Origin: Amaricoccus macauensis
GTDB taxonomy: Bacteria; Pseudomonadota; Alphaproteobacteria; Rhodobacterales; Rhodobacteraceae
Assembly (NCBI RefSeq): GCF_014201905.1
Contig: NZ_JACHFM010000006.1
Span: 1 to 64,000 of the forward strand
DNA length: 64,000 bases
Reading direction: 5' to 3'
A program made the translations under genes and the position numbers. This document shows, one piece after another, positions 1 through 9,067 of this stretch. The notes under the pieces were generated by a model, which worked only from the letters and a program-made list of their open reading frames with translations, did no database searches and was not told where the DNA came from. The first letter of the stretch is position 1. The number at the start of each line of letters is the position of its first letter.

Positions 1-147
1 GGCACCGAGATGGTCATGCCCGGCGACAACCTGAAGTTCGAGGTGACCCTGATCTCGCCGATCGCCATGGAAGAGAAGCTCCGCTTCGCAATCCGCGAAG
101 GCGGCCGCACCGTCGGCGCCGGCGTCGTCTCCAAGATCATCGAGTAA
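1..147 (+). CDS. tuf: Elongation factor Tu, C-terminal end (partial)
   Basis: The first 48 codons visible are the end of EF-Tu, the GTPase that brings aminoacyl-tRNA to the ribosome. The sequence reads in frame from base 1 and ends with the typical C-terminal barrel strand ([17 protein letters not shown]) and the ending SKIIE before TAA. The start and the GTPase domain lie outside the window. A strong hairpin follows at once and no tRNA-Trp or secE follows, so this looks like the last gene of a transcription unit, for example the tuf copy of a str-type operon (inference). Confidence 0.95.
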   Translation, partial: GTEMVMPGDNLKFEVTLISPIAMEEKLRFAIREGGRTVGAGVVSKIIE

Positions 148-160
148 TCCAGAGCAATAG

Positions 161-190
161 AGTCGCGGCCGGCACCGGCCGGCCGCGACT
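161..190 (+). terminator. Hairpin terminator after tuf
   Basis: A perfect inverted repeat begins 13 bases after the tuf stop codon: AGTCGCGGCCGG pairs with CCGGCCGCGACT around a short loop. No T-tract follows, so it is a strong hairpin of the kind common in GC-rich genomes rather than a textbook intrinsic terminator. Confidence 0.6.
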
Positions 191-310
191 CACCTGCCGC
201 TGCCGCGACTTGCTGGCCGCAACCCGTACGAGAATCAAATCTTTGCGATAGTCCCATAGGGTATCGTCGCCACATCAACTTCCACCGCTAACGTCTGTGC
301 CCGTCGCCAA

Positions 311-330
311 AACATAACGGGCGTTATGTT
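311..330. promoter_or_regulatory. 20-bp palindrome upstream of the GMC oxidoreductase
   Basis: AACATAAC-GGGC-GTTATGTT is a perfect palindrome with 8-bp arms, 63 bases before the GTG start of the next gene and AT-rich compared with its surroundings. Position and symmetry suggest an operator for an unidentified regulator. The flanking 148-392 gap holds no other recognisable feature besides the tuf hairpin. Confidence 0.4.
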
Positions 331-392
331 CCGCTATGGGATCAGACCGGTCTGGCGTAGCATTTCCCCCTATATGAACTGGGGGAATTTCA

Positions 393-2003
393 GTGAAGAT
401 TAAGGCGTTCGACGATGCAGATGTCATCGTCGTTGGCGCCGGCCTTGGCGGGTCGGCCGCCGCAGTGCATCTCGCAGAATGCGGTTTGAACGTACTGGTG
501 CTCGACGCGGGACCCGAGCCTGCGGCAGCCGAGGCCGCCCGGCCCCGAACACGGCTGCGACGGCTCCTCAGCCGCATTGGCCACAAGATCGGCCTGTCCA
601 GACCCGATCCATCCTACGTCAGCTATTTCACCCGCTCCAGCGATGGCCACGGGACCGCGAAGCCGGTCCTGGTGCGCCATGGACGCGGCCCCGGCGGCTC
701 ATCGGCGCTCTACGCCGCCGCGCTCAGCCGGTTCCGACGGGTCGATTTCACCCGGTCGAAACCCGGCACGGCCGCCAATCCGGCCCTGCCGAACGACTGG
801 CCGATCAACTACGACGAGTTCGCGAACTACTACCGCTGCGCCGAAGCGATGATGGGCGTCCGCGGCCACAGCGATCCCGCCGACCCCGATGATCTCGCCC
901 AGCTCCTGCCCCCGCCGCCGCTGGGGCCGGAAGCGCTCGTGATCCACGACGCGCTCACCGCCAATGGCCTCAAGCCGTTTCGGCTGCACGTGGCCATCGA
1001 CTACCACGCGGGTTGCGCGGAGTGTTTCGGATACCGATGCCAAAGCGCGTGCAAATCGGACGCCTACAACCACGCGCTCAGACAGGCGGTGGAGAGCGGT
1101 CTCCTGCGCCTTCGGACCGACGCGACCATTGATCGGATCGAGGTCGATGCCCGCGGCGTCAGGCTGCGCCTCGCCGGCACCGGCGACGTGCTGCGTGCAT
1201 CACGCCTCGTGCTGGCTGCCGGCGCGCTCAACACGCCGCTGCTCCTCGAACGCTCGGAGGATCTGTGGCGCGAGACCGGACGACCGGCCATGCTGTCGCG
1301 TGGGCTCATGTTCCACCTCTCCGAGGCGTTCACCGTCCGGACGCCGGTCGACGCCACCGTCGTCCCGCGCAAGTGGCTCTGCCTGCGGGACTTCTACGAC
1401 GAGGGCAAGATCAGCATCGGCGAGATCCAGTCGACCGGCGCCACCGTGAGCACCGGCGCGATCATGCACGTCCTGCGGATGCGCGCCGTGAAACGCATCA
1501 GCCGCACCCTGATGCCGCTGGTGGAATTCCTGCGGCCAGCGGCCTGGACCGCTGCCCGGCTGATCGGTCCGCTGGCGATCTACGCGACGATCACCGAGGA
1601 CTTGCCCCACCCGCAGAACATGGTCCGCGAAGAGGGCAACCGGATCGTCGCCTGCTACACGCCGGACCCTGATCTCGTGGCCATATCCACCGCAAAGCGC
1701 GCCCAGATCCGCGCCGCGTTCGCCCCGCTGCCGGTGCGGTTCCTGAGCGAGCCAGGCACGCCAAACTGGGGCCATCCCATGGGCACCTGCCGGATGGGGA
1801 CCGATCCTGCCACCTCCGTCGTGGACGCGGACGGCCGTCTCCATGGCCACCCGATGATCTCGGTCGCCGACGCCTCCGCCTTCCCGTCGTCCGGGGGCAC
1901 GGGGCCGAGCCTCACGGTGATCGCCCACGCTCTGCGGGTCGCGAGTGTCATTGCCAGTGAGATCGGCGAGTTCGCCGAGGAGGAGCAGCGCATCGCCGGC
2001 TGA
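393..2003 (+). CDS. GMC-family FAD-dependent oxidoreductase
   Basis: A 536-residue glucose-methanol-choline oxidoreductase that probably oxidises an alcohol or sugar group using FAD. The N-terminus holds the dinucleotide-binding motif VVGAGLGGSAAAVHLAE near residues 12-28. A GGSSALYAA stretch matches the flavin-contact region, and the C-terminal block HPMGTCRMG ... GGTGPSLTV is the family's conserved end with the catalytic-side histidine. A cysteine-rich patch (CAECFGYRCQSAC) lies mid-protein. The start is GTG at 393, seven bases after a GGGGGAA ribosome site. No signal peptide is seen and the substrate cannot be told. It stands alone between tuf and the phosphatase gene. Confidence 0.8.
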   Translation: MKIKAFDDADVIVVGAGLGGSAAAVHLAECGLNVLVLDAGPEPAAAEAARPRTRLRRLLSRIGHKIGLSRPDPSYVSYFTRSSDGHGTAKPVLVRHGRGPGGSSALYAAALSRFRRVDFTRSKPGTAANPALPNDWPINYDEFANYYRCAEAMMGVRGHSDPADPDDLAQLLPPPPLGPEALVIHDALTANGLKPFRLHVAIDYHAGCAECFGYRCQSACKSDAYNHALRQAVESGLLRLRTDATIDRIEVDARGVRLRLAGTGDVLRASRLVLAAGALNTPLLLERSEDLWRETGRPAMLSRGLMFHLSEAFTVRTPVDATVVPRKWLCLRDFYDEGKISIGEIQSTGATVSTGAIMHVLRMRAVKRISRTLMPLVEFLRPAAWTAARLIGPLAIYATITEDLPHPQNMVREEGNRIVACYTPDPDLVAISTAKRAQIRAAFAPLPVRFLSEPGTPNWGHPMGTCRMGTDPATSVVDADGRLHGHPMISVADASAFPSSGGTGPSLTVIAHALRVASVIASEIGEFAEEEQRIAG

Positions 2004-2082
2004 CAGGCGGAGGAGCGGCGGGCTCGCGCGCCGCTCCTCTGCCATCTGGACAAAGGCCGTCGCGCGGGATTACTGCCGGCCC

Positions 2083-2868
2083 ATGACCGACTTGACCGAA
2101 GGCCGGCGCCTCTACGCGATTGGCGACATGCATGGGCGCCTCGATCTCGTCCGAGCGACGCTCGAACGGATCCGTCTCGACCTGTCCCGGCGGCCGCACC
2201 GCCATCCGCTCGTCATCTGCCTCGGCGATTACATGGACCGCGGGCCGGCCTGCCGGGGCGTTCTGGAGGCGCTGATCGAGCTGCGCGGCTCGGACCTGCC
2301 CGCGCGCTTCCTGCTCGGCAATCATGACAGCTACGTGGGCGCCTACCTGCGTGATCCCGACTGGTACGACCGGACCTATCACTGGCTGCACGACGCCATG
2401 GGCGGCAATGCCACGCTCGAGTCCTATGGCGTGCCGGATGCCAGCGACACCCACCCGGCGGCAACGCGCGACGCCTTCGCCGCCGCGTTCCCGGCCGGGC
2501 ACATGGCCTTCCTCGACGCGTGCGAGCTCGGATTCCAGCTTGGGGGGTACTTCTTCGTCCATGCGGGCATCCGGCCCGGCGTGGCGCTCGATGCGCAGGA
2601 GCGCGACGATCTCATCTGGATCCGCGAGCCGTTCCTCAGCTCGTCGGCCGACTACGGCGTCAAGGTCGTGCACGGCCACACGATCGTGCCGGAGGTCGAG
2701 CACCACGCGAACCGCATCGCGGTCGATACCGGCGCCTTCCGCACCGGCCGGCTCTCGTGTCTGGTACTGGAAGGTGAGGCGGTCGACCTGCTGACCGACG
2801 CGGGACCAGTGCCCGTGCCGGTCAGGGCCGACCGCCCCACCTGGCGCACCCTATGGATGCGCCGCTGA
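2083..2868 (+). CDS. PPP-family metallophosphoesterase (serine/threonine phosphatase-like)
   Basis: A 261-residue calcineurin-like phosphoesterase. All the metal-binding signatures of the PPP family are visible: GDMHGR (residues 14-19), GDYMDRG (48-54), GNHD (79-82) and the late HGH motif (VVHGHTIV). Relatives are bacterial ApaH/PrpE-like or protein-serine/threonine phosphatases, so the substrate could be phosphoprotein or dinucleoside tetraphosphate. I chose ATG 2083 because the similarity begins just after it. The frame stays open back to 1945, but that extension overlaps the preceding gene. It lies 80 bases after the GMC gene and may be co-transcribed. Confidence 0.8.
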   Translation: MTDLTEGRRLYAIGDMHGRLDLVRATLERIRLDLSRRPHRHPLVICLGDYMDRGPACRGVLEALIELRGSDLPARFLLGNHDSYVGAYLRDPDWYDRTYHWLHDAMGGNATLESYGVPDASDTHPAATRDAFAAAFPAGHMAFLDACELGFQLGGYFFVHAGIRPGVALDAQERDDLIWIREPFLSSSADYGVKVVHGHTIVPEVEHHANRIAVDTGAFRTGRLSCLVLEGEAVDLLTDAGPVPVPVRADRPTWRTLWMRR

Positions 2869-2889
2869 CGCCCTTGCCGGCGCCATTCT

Positions 2890-4230
2890 TCAGTCCTCGA
2901 GCGGCTCGCCCGCAGTCTCGCGCGCGAAGAGCATCACCGTCAGTGCGATGACCGCGGCGGCGACGAGATACCACGCCGGCGCCAGCTTCGAGCCGGTGAC
3001 ACCGATGAGCCAGGTCGCCACCAGCGGCGCGGTGCCGCCAAAGAGCGCATTCGCCGCGTTGAAGCTGAACGCAAAGCCGGAATAGCGCACCCGGGTCGGG
3101 AACAGCTCCGAGAGGAAGCACGGCAGGGTGCCGTCGTTGACCGTGAGGAGCGCCCCGAAGGCGATCTGGATCAGCACGATGCCGAAGAACGAGGCGCCAT
3201 CAAGCATCGAGAACAGCGGCACGGTCAGCACGATGAACAGCACCGAGGCGGCGAGAAGCGCCGTACGCCGGCCGATCCGGTCGGAGATCGTGCCCATGAG
3301 GAAGATCAGGCCGATGTAGGCGGCAAGCGAGATGCTGGTGGCGAGGAAGGACTGTGCATTGCCGAGGCCCATCTCGGTCATCAGGTACGTCGGCATGTAC
3401 GAGAGGATGAGGTAGAAGCCGACGGCGTTGAGACAGGTCGCGCCGAAGGCGATCGCCATGCGGCCACGGTGCTCGCGGAAGAGCTCGGCGGTCGGCGTGC
3501 GGGTCTCCTCGTGCTGCGCCTCCATCTCGCGGAACTTGGGCGTGTCCTCGAGCTTCAGGCGGATGTAGAGGCCGATGAGGCCGAGGGGTGCTGCGAGAAG
3601 GAACGGCAGGCGCCAGCCCCAGGACGCCATCTCGGCGTCATCGAGCAGCGCGAACAGCCCGGCCGAGAGCAGCGAGCCGGCGAGGAGCCCGGCAGCGGTC
3701 GAGGCGGGGACGATGCTGGTGTAGAGCCCCCGGCGATCGGTCGGGGCATATTCCGCGATGAAGGCGGTGGCGCCGGCGTATTCGCCCGAGGCCGAAAAGC
3801 CCTGCACCATGCGCACGACGAGCAGGAGCACCGGGGCGAGAATGCCGATCTGCGCATAGGACGGCAGGATGGCGATGACTGTCGTCGCCCCGGACATGAT
3901 GAGGATCGACCACGACAGCGCGGTGCGACGACCGATCCGGTCGCCGATGGCGCCCCAGACGATGCCGCCGATCGGGCGCACGATGAAGGAGATCGCGAAG
4001 ACCCCGAAGGTGGCGAGCAGCGCCGTGTGTGGCGCGATCTCGGGGAAGAAGGCGCGGGCGATCACCGTGGCGAAGAAGCCGTAGGATGCGTAGTCGAACC
4101 ATTCGACGAAGTTGCCGATGAAACTGGCGCCGAGCACCTTGCGAAGCACGGCGCGATCAGCTGGCGGGTGAGCGGCGGGCACGGCTTCAGCCCGCGCAGC
4201 CGCCGTGGCGGCCGTCGTTGCATAGGTCAT
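2890..4230 (-). CDS. MFS transporter, metabolite:H+ symporter (MHS) type
   Basis: A 446-residue, 12-helix major facilitator of the MHS subfamily (relatives ProP, KgtP, ShiA). Diagnostic segments are GNFVEWFDYASYGFF at the first helix, a DRIGRR loop between helices 2 and 3, and RMVQGFSASGEYAG at helices 4-5. The start at 4230 has GGGAGA just upstream; a longer reading to 4293 is not supported. It lies 151 bases downstream of creatinase on the same strand, so import of creatine or a related guanidino compound is the likely role (inference from context). The family alone does not fix the substrate. Confidence 0.8.
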   Translation of the reverse strand: MTYATTAATAAARAEAVPAAHPPADRAVLRKVLGASFIGNFVEWFDYASYGFFATVIARAFFPEIAPHTALLATFGVFAISFIVRPIGGIVWGAIGDRIGRRTALSWSILIMSGATTVIAILPSYAQIGILAPVLLLVVRMVQGFSASGEYAGATAFIAEYAPTDRRGLYTSIVPASTAAGLLAGSLLSAGLFALLDDAEMASWGWRLPFLLAAPLGLIGLYIRLKLEDTPKFREMEAQHEETRTPTAELFREHRGRMAIAFGATCLNAVGFYLILSYMPTYLMTEMGLGNAQSFLATSISLAAYIGLIFLMGTISDRIGRRTALLAASVLFIVLTVPLFSMLDGASFFGIVLIQIAFGALLTVNDGTLPCFLSELFPTRVRYSGFAFSFNAANALFGGTAPLVATWLIGVTGSKLAPAWYLVAAAVIALTVMLFARETAGEPLED

Positions 4231-4381
4231 GTTCTCTCCCGGGGTTTGTTTGTGTTTGGCGGGTGGCCCCGGCCAGCAGGGGCCACCCGACACGTCCGCC
4301 GCGCGGATCGCGTCCGATGCGGCCCGTTGTGCGGGCCGGGTTGGCGTCGACCCGACGCGCGTCGGGCCGGCCGGGTTGGCG

Positions 4382-5611
4382 TTACTTCACGATCAGGTGC
4401 TCAGGCCCGTAGGGGAAGCCGGTGATGTTGTCGTTGCCGTCCTCGGTGACGACGAGGATGTCGTGCTCGCGGTAGCCGCCGGCACCCGGCATGTCCTCGG
4501 GGATGGTGATCATCGGCTCCATCGACACCACCATGCCGGGTTCAAGGACGGTGTCGCAGTCCTCGCGGAGCTCGAGACCGGCCTCGCGGCCGTAGTAGTG
4601 GCAGAGCACGCCGAACGAGTGGCCGTAGCCGAAGCTGCGGTACTGGAGCAGGTTCTTCTCGGCATACATCTCGTTCAGCTCGCGGGCGATGTCGGAGCAC
4701 CTGTTGCCCGGCACCAGCAGTTCCTTGCCGCGGTCGTGGACCGCACAGTTGACCTCCCAGAGGCGGATGTGCTCGTCGGTCGCGGACTCCGCGAACAGCG
4801 TGCGCTCGAGCGCGACGTAGTAGCCCGCGACCATCGGGAAGCAGTTGAGCGACAGGATGTCGCCCGTCTCGATCCGGCGCGAGGTGACGGGGTTGTGGGC
4901 GCCGTCGGTGTTGAGCCCCGACTGGAACCAGGTCCAGGTGTCGAGCAGCTCGGCGTGGGGCCAGGTCTTCGCGATCTCGCGGACCATCGTCGCGGTCGAG
5001 TGCAGGGCGACCTCATGCTCGGGCGTGCCGACCTTCGTTGCCTCGACGCAGGCGGCGCCGCCGACGTCGGCGATGCGGGCCATCTCGGTGATGTGGGCGA
5101 TCTCTTCGGCCGACTTCACCATGCGGAGCCGCATCGCCGGGGCGGCGATGTCGACGAACTCCATCTCCGGGAACTCGGCCTTGAGCAGGTTCAGGGTGTC
5201 GATGGTGATGTGGTCGAATTCGATGCCGAGGCGCTTCACGCCGCCGGTCAGGGTGCGCACGGCGTGGAACCAGTTGTCCTTGCGCCAGTCGGTGTAGGTA
5301 ACGTTGCCGCCGAACGTCCGCCGGGCCGGCTGGCCACCGTCGATCCCCGCGGAAATCGAGGTCGAAGCGTCAGGGGTGACGACGAGGCCGTAGCGGCGCC
5401 CGAAGTAGCAATAGAGGAAGTCCGAGTAGTAGTTGATGTTATGGTAGGAGGTGAAAAGCGCCGCGTCGGCGCCCACCGCGGCCATGGCGCCGCGGACGGC
5501 GTCGAGACGGCGCTGCATCTCGGCGGCCGTGAAAGTCAGTGTCACCTTGGGGCCGTTGCGGGTAAAGTCCTGAAGTCGCTCGCGGGGAAGCACGCTGCCG
5601 TCCATTGTCAC
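4382..5611 (-). CDS. Creatinase (creatine amidinohydrolase)
   Basis: A cytoplasmic enzyme of the M24 pita-bread fold that hydrolyses creatine to sarcosine and urea. The 409-residue length matches known Pseudomonas creatinases (about 403). Signature stretches include FTSYHNINYYSDFLYC, DTWTWFQSG, TDGAHNPV with the catalytic histidine at about residue 239, YGHSFG, YYGREAGLELRED and a GAGGYREHDILVV end. The metal ligands of true aminopeptidases are absent, as expected for creatinase. The start could be GTG 5611 or ATG 5605; AGGAGAA lies just upstream of both. It is read divergently from the LysR regulator and followed by an MHS transporter. Confidence 0.92.
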   Translation of the reverse strand: MTMDGSVLPRERLQDFTRNGPKVTLTFTAAEMQRRLDAVRGAMAAVGADAALFTSYHNINYYSDFLYCYFGRRYGLVVTPDASTSISAGIDGGQPARRTFGGNVTYTDWRKDNWFHAVRTLTGGVKRLGIEFDHITIDTLNLLKAEFPEMEFVDIAAPAMRLRMVKSAEEIAHITEMARIADVGGAACVEATKVGTPEHEVALHSTATMVREIAKTWPHAELLDTWTWFQSGLNTDGAHNPVTSRRIETGDILSLNCFPMVAGYYVALERTLFAESATDEHIRLWEVNCAVHDRGKELLVPGNRCSDIARELNEMYAEKNLLQYRSFGYGHSFGVLCHYYGREAGLELREDCDTVLEPGMVVSMEPMITIPEDMPGAGGYREHDILVVTEDGNDNITGFPYGPEHLIVK

Positions 5612-5633
5612 GGGTTCTCCTGCTGGAATATGC

Positions 5634-5703
5634 TCGGAGTGTGAGCATCCGACCGGATTCTGTCAAAGGACCGATTCTCGCGCCAGCATGAGCGGCGCTC
5701 ATG
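5634..5703. promoter_or_regulatory. Divergent promoter region with two dyads (creatinase / LysR)
   Basis: The 102 bases between the divergent creatinase and LysR genes hold TCGGA-N9-TCCGA at 5634-5652, the size and place of a LysR-type regulator site. They also hold a perfect CATGAGC-GGC-GCTCATG palindrome at 5687-5703, which abuts the ribosome site of the lysR gene and could serve autoregulation. Binding is inferred from position only. Confidence 0.4.
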
Positions 5704-5713
5704 GAGGAGGGTG

Positions 5714-6643
5714 ATGTCACAGGTTCCTCTCGGGGGCCTCCGCTTCTTCGAGGCGGTCGCCCGTCATGGCAGCTTCAGCCGCGCGGCCGACGAGCTTTGC
5801 GTGACCCAGTCGGCGGTCAGCCATCAGGTGCGCGGGCTTGAGGACTGGTTCGGCGCGCCGCTCTTCGAGCGCACCGGAAACCGCGCGACCCTGCGGCCGC
5901 ATGGCGCCGAGCTGGCCGAGTCACTGGCGCGGGCGTTCGGCGAGATCGATGGCGCCTGCCGCCGCGCCCGGCGCGCGGGCGGGCCGCCGGAGCTCGCCGT
6001 CGCGGTCATCCCGTCCGTGGCGATCTGCTGGCTGATCCCCCGGCTCGGCGATTTCCGCGCGCTGGTGCCGGGCGTTGCCGTCCGCATCCTCTACGCGATC
6101 CATGGCCAGCCCATCGACTTCCGTGACGTGGATCTCGCCGTCGTCTTTGCCGAGCGCCCGCCGAGACCGCCAGGGATGGCGGTGACGCGCTTCCTGCCCG
6201 GGCGCACCGTGCCGGTCGCCGCGCCGCACCTCGGCCGGCCCGAGACGCCGGAGGCGATGCTGGCGGCGGGCCTGCTGCACGACACCGATGCCTCGGGCTG
6301 GCGGGCGTGGCTCGACGCGGCCGGCGCGGCCGATGTCGAGGTTGCCCCCGGCCCGATGTTCGAGGACTTCAACCTGCTTCGCGCCGCGGCCCTCGCCGGG
6401 CAGGGCGTGGCGCTCTGTCCCCTCGCGATCGTTGCCGAGGACCTGCGCGAGGGCCGGCTGGCCCAGCTTTCCGGCGTCACCGTGCGCGAGGACTGCGGCT
6501 ATTACCTGATCTCCGCCGCGGCCCCTCCCGCCGACCGCGCCCCGGCGATCGCTGCGTTCCGCGACTGGCTCCTCGCGACGGCCGAGGCGGTCGGCGAGAC
6601 CCCTTCCCTCCCCCCACGGCACTCGTCTAGAGGACTGAGATGA
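5714..6643 (+). CDS. LysR-family transcriptional regulator (GcvA-like)
   Basis: A 309-residue LysR-type regulator. Residues 5-65 form the winged helix-turn-helix (LRFFEAVARHGSFSRAADEL and VTQSAVSHQVRGLE), followed by the two-lobed co-inducer domain. The GcvA-like ending of the reader helix suggests an amino-acid-related inducer. GGAGGAGG lies directly before the start; ATG 5714 is preferred to GTG 5711. It diverges from creatinase, the usual layout for a LysR activator of that gene, and its TGA overlaps the ATG of murI (ATGA), so it is co-translated with a cell-wall enzyme. Confidence 0.88.
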   Translation: MSQVPLGGLRFFEAVARHGSFSRAADELCVTQSAVSHQVRGLEDWFGAPLFERTGNRATLRPHGAELAESLARAFGEIDGACRRARRAGGPPELAVAVIPSVAICWLIPRLGDFRALVPGVAVRILYAIHGQPIDFRDVDLAVVFAERPPRPPGMAVTRFLPGRTVPVAAPHLGRPETPEAMLAAGLLHDTDASGWRAWLDAAGAADVEVAPGPMFEDFNLLRAAALAGQGVALCPLAIVAEDLREGRLAQLSGVTVREDCGYYLISAAAPPADRAPAIAAFRDWLLATAEAVGETPSLPPRHSSRGLR

Positions 6644-7455
6644 AGATCGGCGTATTCGACAGCGGCCTTGGCGGCCTCACCGTGCTCACGGCGCTCACGC
6701 GGGCGCTGCCCTCGCAGGATTTCGTCTACCTCGGCGACAACGCCAACGCCCCATACGGCTGGAAGGCGCCCACCGAGATCTACGAACTGACCATCGCAGG
6801 CGTCGAGCGGCTGTTCCGCGAGGATTGCGGTCTTGTCATCCTCGCCTGCAACACGGCCTCCGCCGTGGCCCTGCACGATCTGCAGGTGAACTGGCTGAAC
6901 CCCGCCGCCCACCGCGTGCTCGGGGTGTTCGTGCCGGTGATCGAGCACCTGACCCGCCGCGACTGGGGCGACAACACGCCGCCGACCCACACCGGCCTGC
7001 GGGACGTGGCGCTGTTCGCCACGCCCGCGACGGTGCGCAGTGGTGCCTTCCCGCGTGAGCTGCATTTCCGGGCGCGTGACGTCACGGTCGCGCCGCAGGC
7101 CTGCACCGGGCTCGTCGAGGCGATCGAGGCGGGCGATCTCGATCGGGCGGCCGAGGTCGCCCGCGACCACGTGGCCGCCCTCCTCGCCCGACTGCCCGCG
7201 CCGCAGTCGGCGGTGCTCGGCTGCACGCACTACCCGCTGGTCGAAGCGGCGTTCCGTGCCGCCTTGCCGTCGGCGACCACGCTCGTCTCGCAACCGGAGC
7301 TGATCGCCGCGAGCCTCGGTGACTACCTGAAGCGTCATCCGCGCTTCGCCGGCGGAACCGGCGCCGTGCGCTACCTCACCACTGGCGATCCCGCTATCGT
7401 CGGAACGCGCGCGGCCGTCTTTACCGGCGCGCCGGTGGCGTTCGAGGCCGCCTGA
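6640..7455 (+). CDS. murI: Glutamate racemase
   Basis: MurI converts L- to D-glutamate for peptidoglycan. The 271-residue protein has DSGLGGL at residues 7-13, ACNTAS with catalytic Cys70, and GCTHYPL with the second catalytic Cys near 195: the complete two-cysteine racemase set. The spacing and GDNANAPYG block argue against aspartate or hydantoin racemase. Its start overlaps the LysR stop by four bases. Coupling of a cell-wall gene to a creatine regulator is odd and may be chance. Confidence 0.88.
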   Translation: MKIGVFDSGLGGLTVLTALTRALPSQDFVYLGDNANAPYGWKAPTEIYELTIAGVERLFREDCGLVILACNTASAVALHDLQVNWLNPAAHRVLGVFVPVIEHLTRRDWGDNTPPTHTGLRDVALFATPATVRSGAFPRELHFRARDVTVAPQACTGLVEAIEAGDLDRAAEVARDHVAALLARLPAPQSAVLGCTHYPLVEAAFRAALPSATTLVSQPELIAASLGDYLKRHPRFAGGTGAVRYLTTGDPAIVGTRAAVFTGAPVAFEAA

Positions 7456-7464
7456 GCCTCAGGC
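7450..7464. terminator. Compact bidirectional hairpin between murI and ssuB
   Basis: GCCTGA-GCC-TCAGGC forms a small perfect hairpin that contains both convergent stop codons (murI TGA, ssuB TGA). Only three bases separate the two genes, so it is the only candidate for a shared terminator. Confidence 0.4.
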
Positions 7465-8298
7465 CCTCACGACGACCGGGGCCTGCCCGTGGCGCTCCGC
7501 GTGATCGCCACCGAGCAGGCGCGACAGGATCCGGCTCTCGAGCCGCGCGACCTCCGGCGTGCCGTGGCGGCGCGGGCGCGGGAGCGGCACATCGACGTCG
7601 AGGGCGATGCGCCCCTCGTCGAGCACCACGATCCGGTCAGCGAGCACCACGGCCTCCGCGACGTCATGGGTGACCAGCACCGCCGTGAAGCCCTGCCCGC
7701 GCCAGACCCGTTCGAGGAGGCCCTGCATCTCGATCCGGGTGAGCGCGTCGAGCGCGCCCAGCGGCTCGTCGAGCGCAAGGACGCGCGGCTCGCCGACGAG
7801 CGCGCGGGCGAGCGCCACACGCTGGCGCTGGCCGCCCGAGAGCACCGACGGCCACTCTCCGGCGCGGTCTTCAAGGCGGACCTCGGCGAGGCGCCTGCGG
7901 GCGCGCTCGCGGGCGGGCTTGCCCGAGGCGATGCCGGTGAGCCCCACGGTCACGTTATCGACGACGCGCGCCCACGGCAGCAGGCGCGGCTCCTGAAACA
8001 TGATGCGCGTGTCGGCGGTCTGCGCATCGCCATGCCGGATCGTGCCCTCGGTCGGCTGATCGAGGCCGGCGAGCAGGCGCAGGAGTGTCGACTTGCCGCA
8101 GCCACTCTTGCCGACGATGGCGAGGAACTGCCCCCGGGGCACGACGAGGTCGACGCCCTGAAGCACGGTCTTGCCATCGAACCGCTTGACGAGGCCGCGG
8201 ATCTCGAAGCCGGGCGGACCGGAGACGTCGCGCGGGATCTCGCGTACCTTGGGCGACGCCGGGATTGGGTAAGGGAAGGTATGGTCGAGCATGGTCAT
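7459..8298 (-). CDS. ssuB: Aliphatic sulfonate ABC transporter, ATP-binding protein
   Basis: The 279-residue ATPase of a sulfonate importer. Visible are Walker A (GKSGCGKST), the Q-loop ([10 protein letters not shown]), the ABC signature LSGGQRQR, Walker B ([12 protein letters not shown]) and the H-loop (VTHDVAEAV). The [10 protein letters not shown] stretch is typical of the SsuB/TauB/nitrate family. It is the last gene of the ssuADCB run and its start lies just after the ssuC stop, with a TGAGG ribosome site. Confidence 0.88.
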   Translation of the reverse strand: MTMLDHTFPYPIPASPKVREIPRDVSGPPGFEIRGLVKRFDGKTVLQGVDLVVPRGQFLAIVGKSGCGKSTLLRLLAGLDQPTEGTIRHGDAQTADTRIMFQEPRLLPWARVVDNVTVGLTGIASGKPARERARRRLAEVRLEDRAGEWPSVLSGGQRQRVALARALVGEPRVLALDEPLGALDALTRIEMQGLLERVWRGQGFTAVLVTHDVAEAVVLADRIVVLDEGRIALDVDVPLPRPRRHGTPEVARLESRILSRLLGGDHAERHGQAPVVVRA

Positions 8299-8302
8299 CG
8301 CC

Positions 8303-9067
8303 TCAGGTCTGGAAGGCCGGGTGCCAGGCGAGCGTCCGGCGCTCGAGCAGGCGGGCGAACGTGTCGGCGAGCTTGCCGAGCAGCGCGTAGATCAGGATCG
8401 AGAGCACGACGACGTCGATCATCAGGAACTCACGCGCCTGCATCGCCATGTAACCGAGCCCGGACGAGGCCGAGATGGTTTCCGCGACGATCAGCGTCAG
8501 CCACATGATGCCGAGCGCATAGCGCAGCCCGGTGAAGATCGCCGGCAGTGCCCCGGGCAGGATCACCCGCCAGAACAGCCGGGCAGGCTTCATGCCGTAG
8601 ATCCGGCCCATCTCCACGAGCTGCGGGTCGACGCCCTGAATCCCCAGCAGCGTATTGACATAGATCGGGAAGAAGACGCCAAGCGCGACGAGAAAGAGCT
8701 TCGCTTCCTCGCCGATGCCGAACCACAGGATGACGAGCGGGATCAGCGCGAGGTGCGGGATGTTGCGCACCATCTGCAGCGTCGTGTCGGTCATGTCGCG
8801 CGACAGCCGCGAAAGCCCGTTGGCGAGGCCGAGCGCGAAGCCGATCGAGCCGCCGATGGCAAAGCCCGCCAGCGCCCGCCAGGACGACACCCAGATGTTG
8901 CGCAGCAGCTCCCCCGAGAGGAGCAGCTTCCAGAAGGCCGCCGCCACGGCCGAGGGGGCCGGCAGGACGTTCGCGGCGATGAACCCCGCCCGGGAAAGTG
9001 CCTCCCAGGCGAGAATGATCGTGAGCGGCAGGAGCCAGCCGATCGAGTTTCGCGCCAGCGCCGTCAC
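8303..9067 (-). CDS. ssuC: Aliphatic sulfonate ABC transporter, permease
   Basis: A 254-residue inner-membrane permease with about six helices and an EAA loop ([20 protein letters not shown]) that docks on SsuB. The start is GTG 9067, overlapping the ssuD stop (GTGA). The frame stays open far upstream but that part is the shadow of ssuD. Order and similarity place it as the SsuC subunit. Confidence 0.85.
   Translation of the reverse strand: MTALARNSIGWLLPLTIILAWEALSRAGFIAANVLPAPSAVAAAFWKLLLSGELLRNIWVSSWRALAGFAIGGSIGFALGLANGLSRLSRDMTDTTLQMVRNIPHLALIPLVILWFGIGEEAKLFLVALGVFFPIYVNTLLGIQGVDPQLVEMGRIYGMKPARLFWRVILPGALPAIFTGLRYALGIMWLTLIVAETISASSGLGYMAMQAREFLMIDVVVLSILIYALLGKLADTFARLLERRTLAWHPAFQT

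Noticed and set aside
148-392. tRNA-Trp or secE after tuf
   Set aside because: Looked for because it often follows tuf; no cloverleaf or coding sequence is present.
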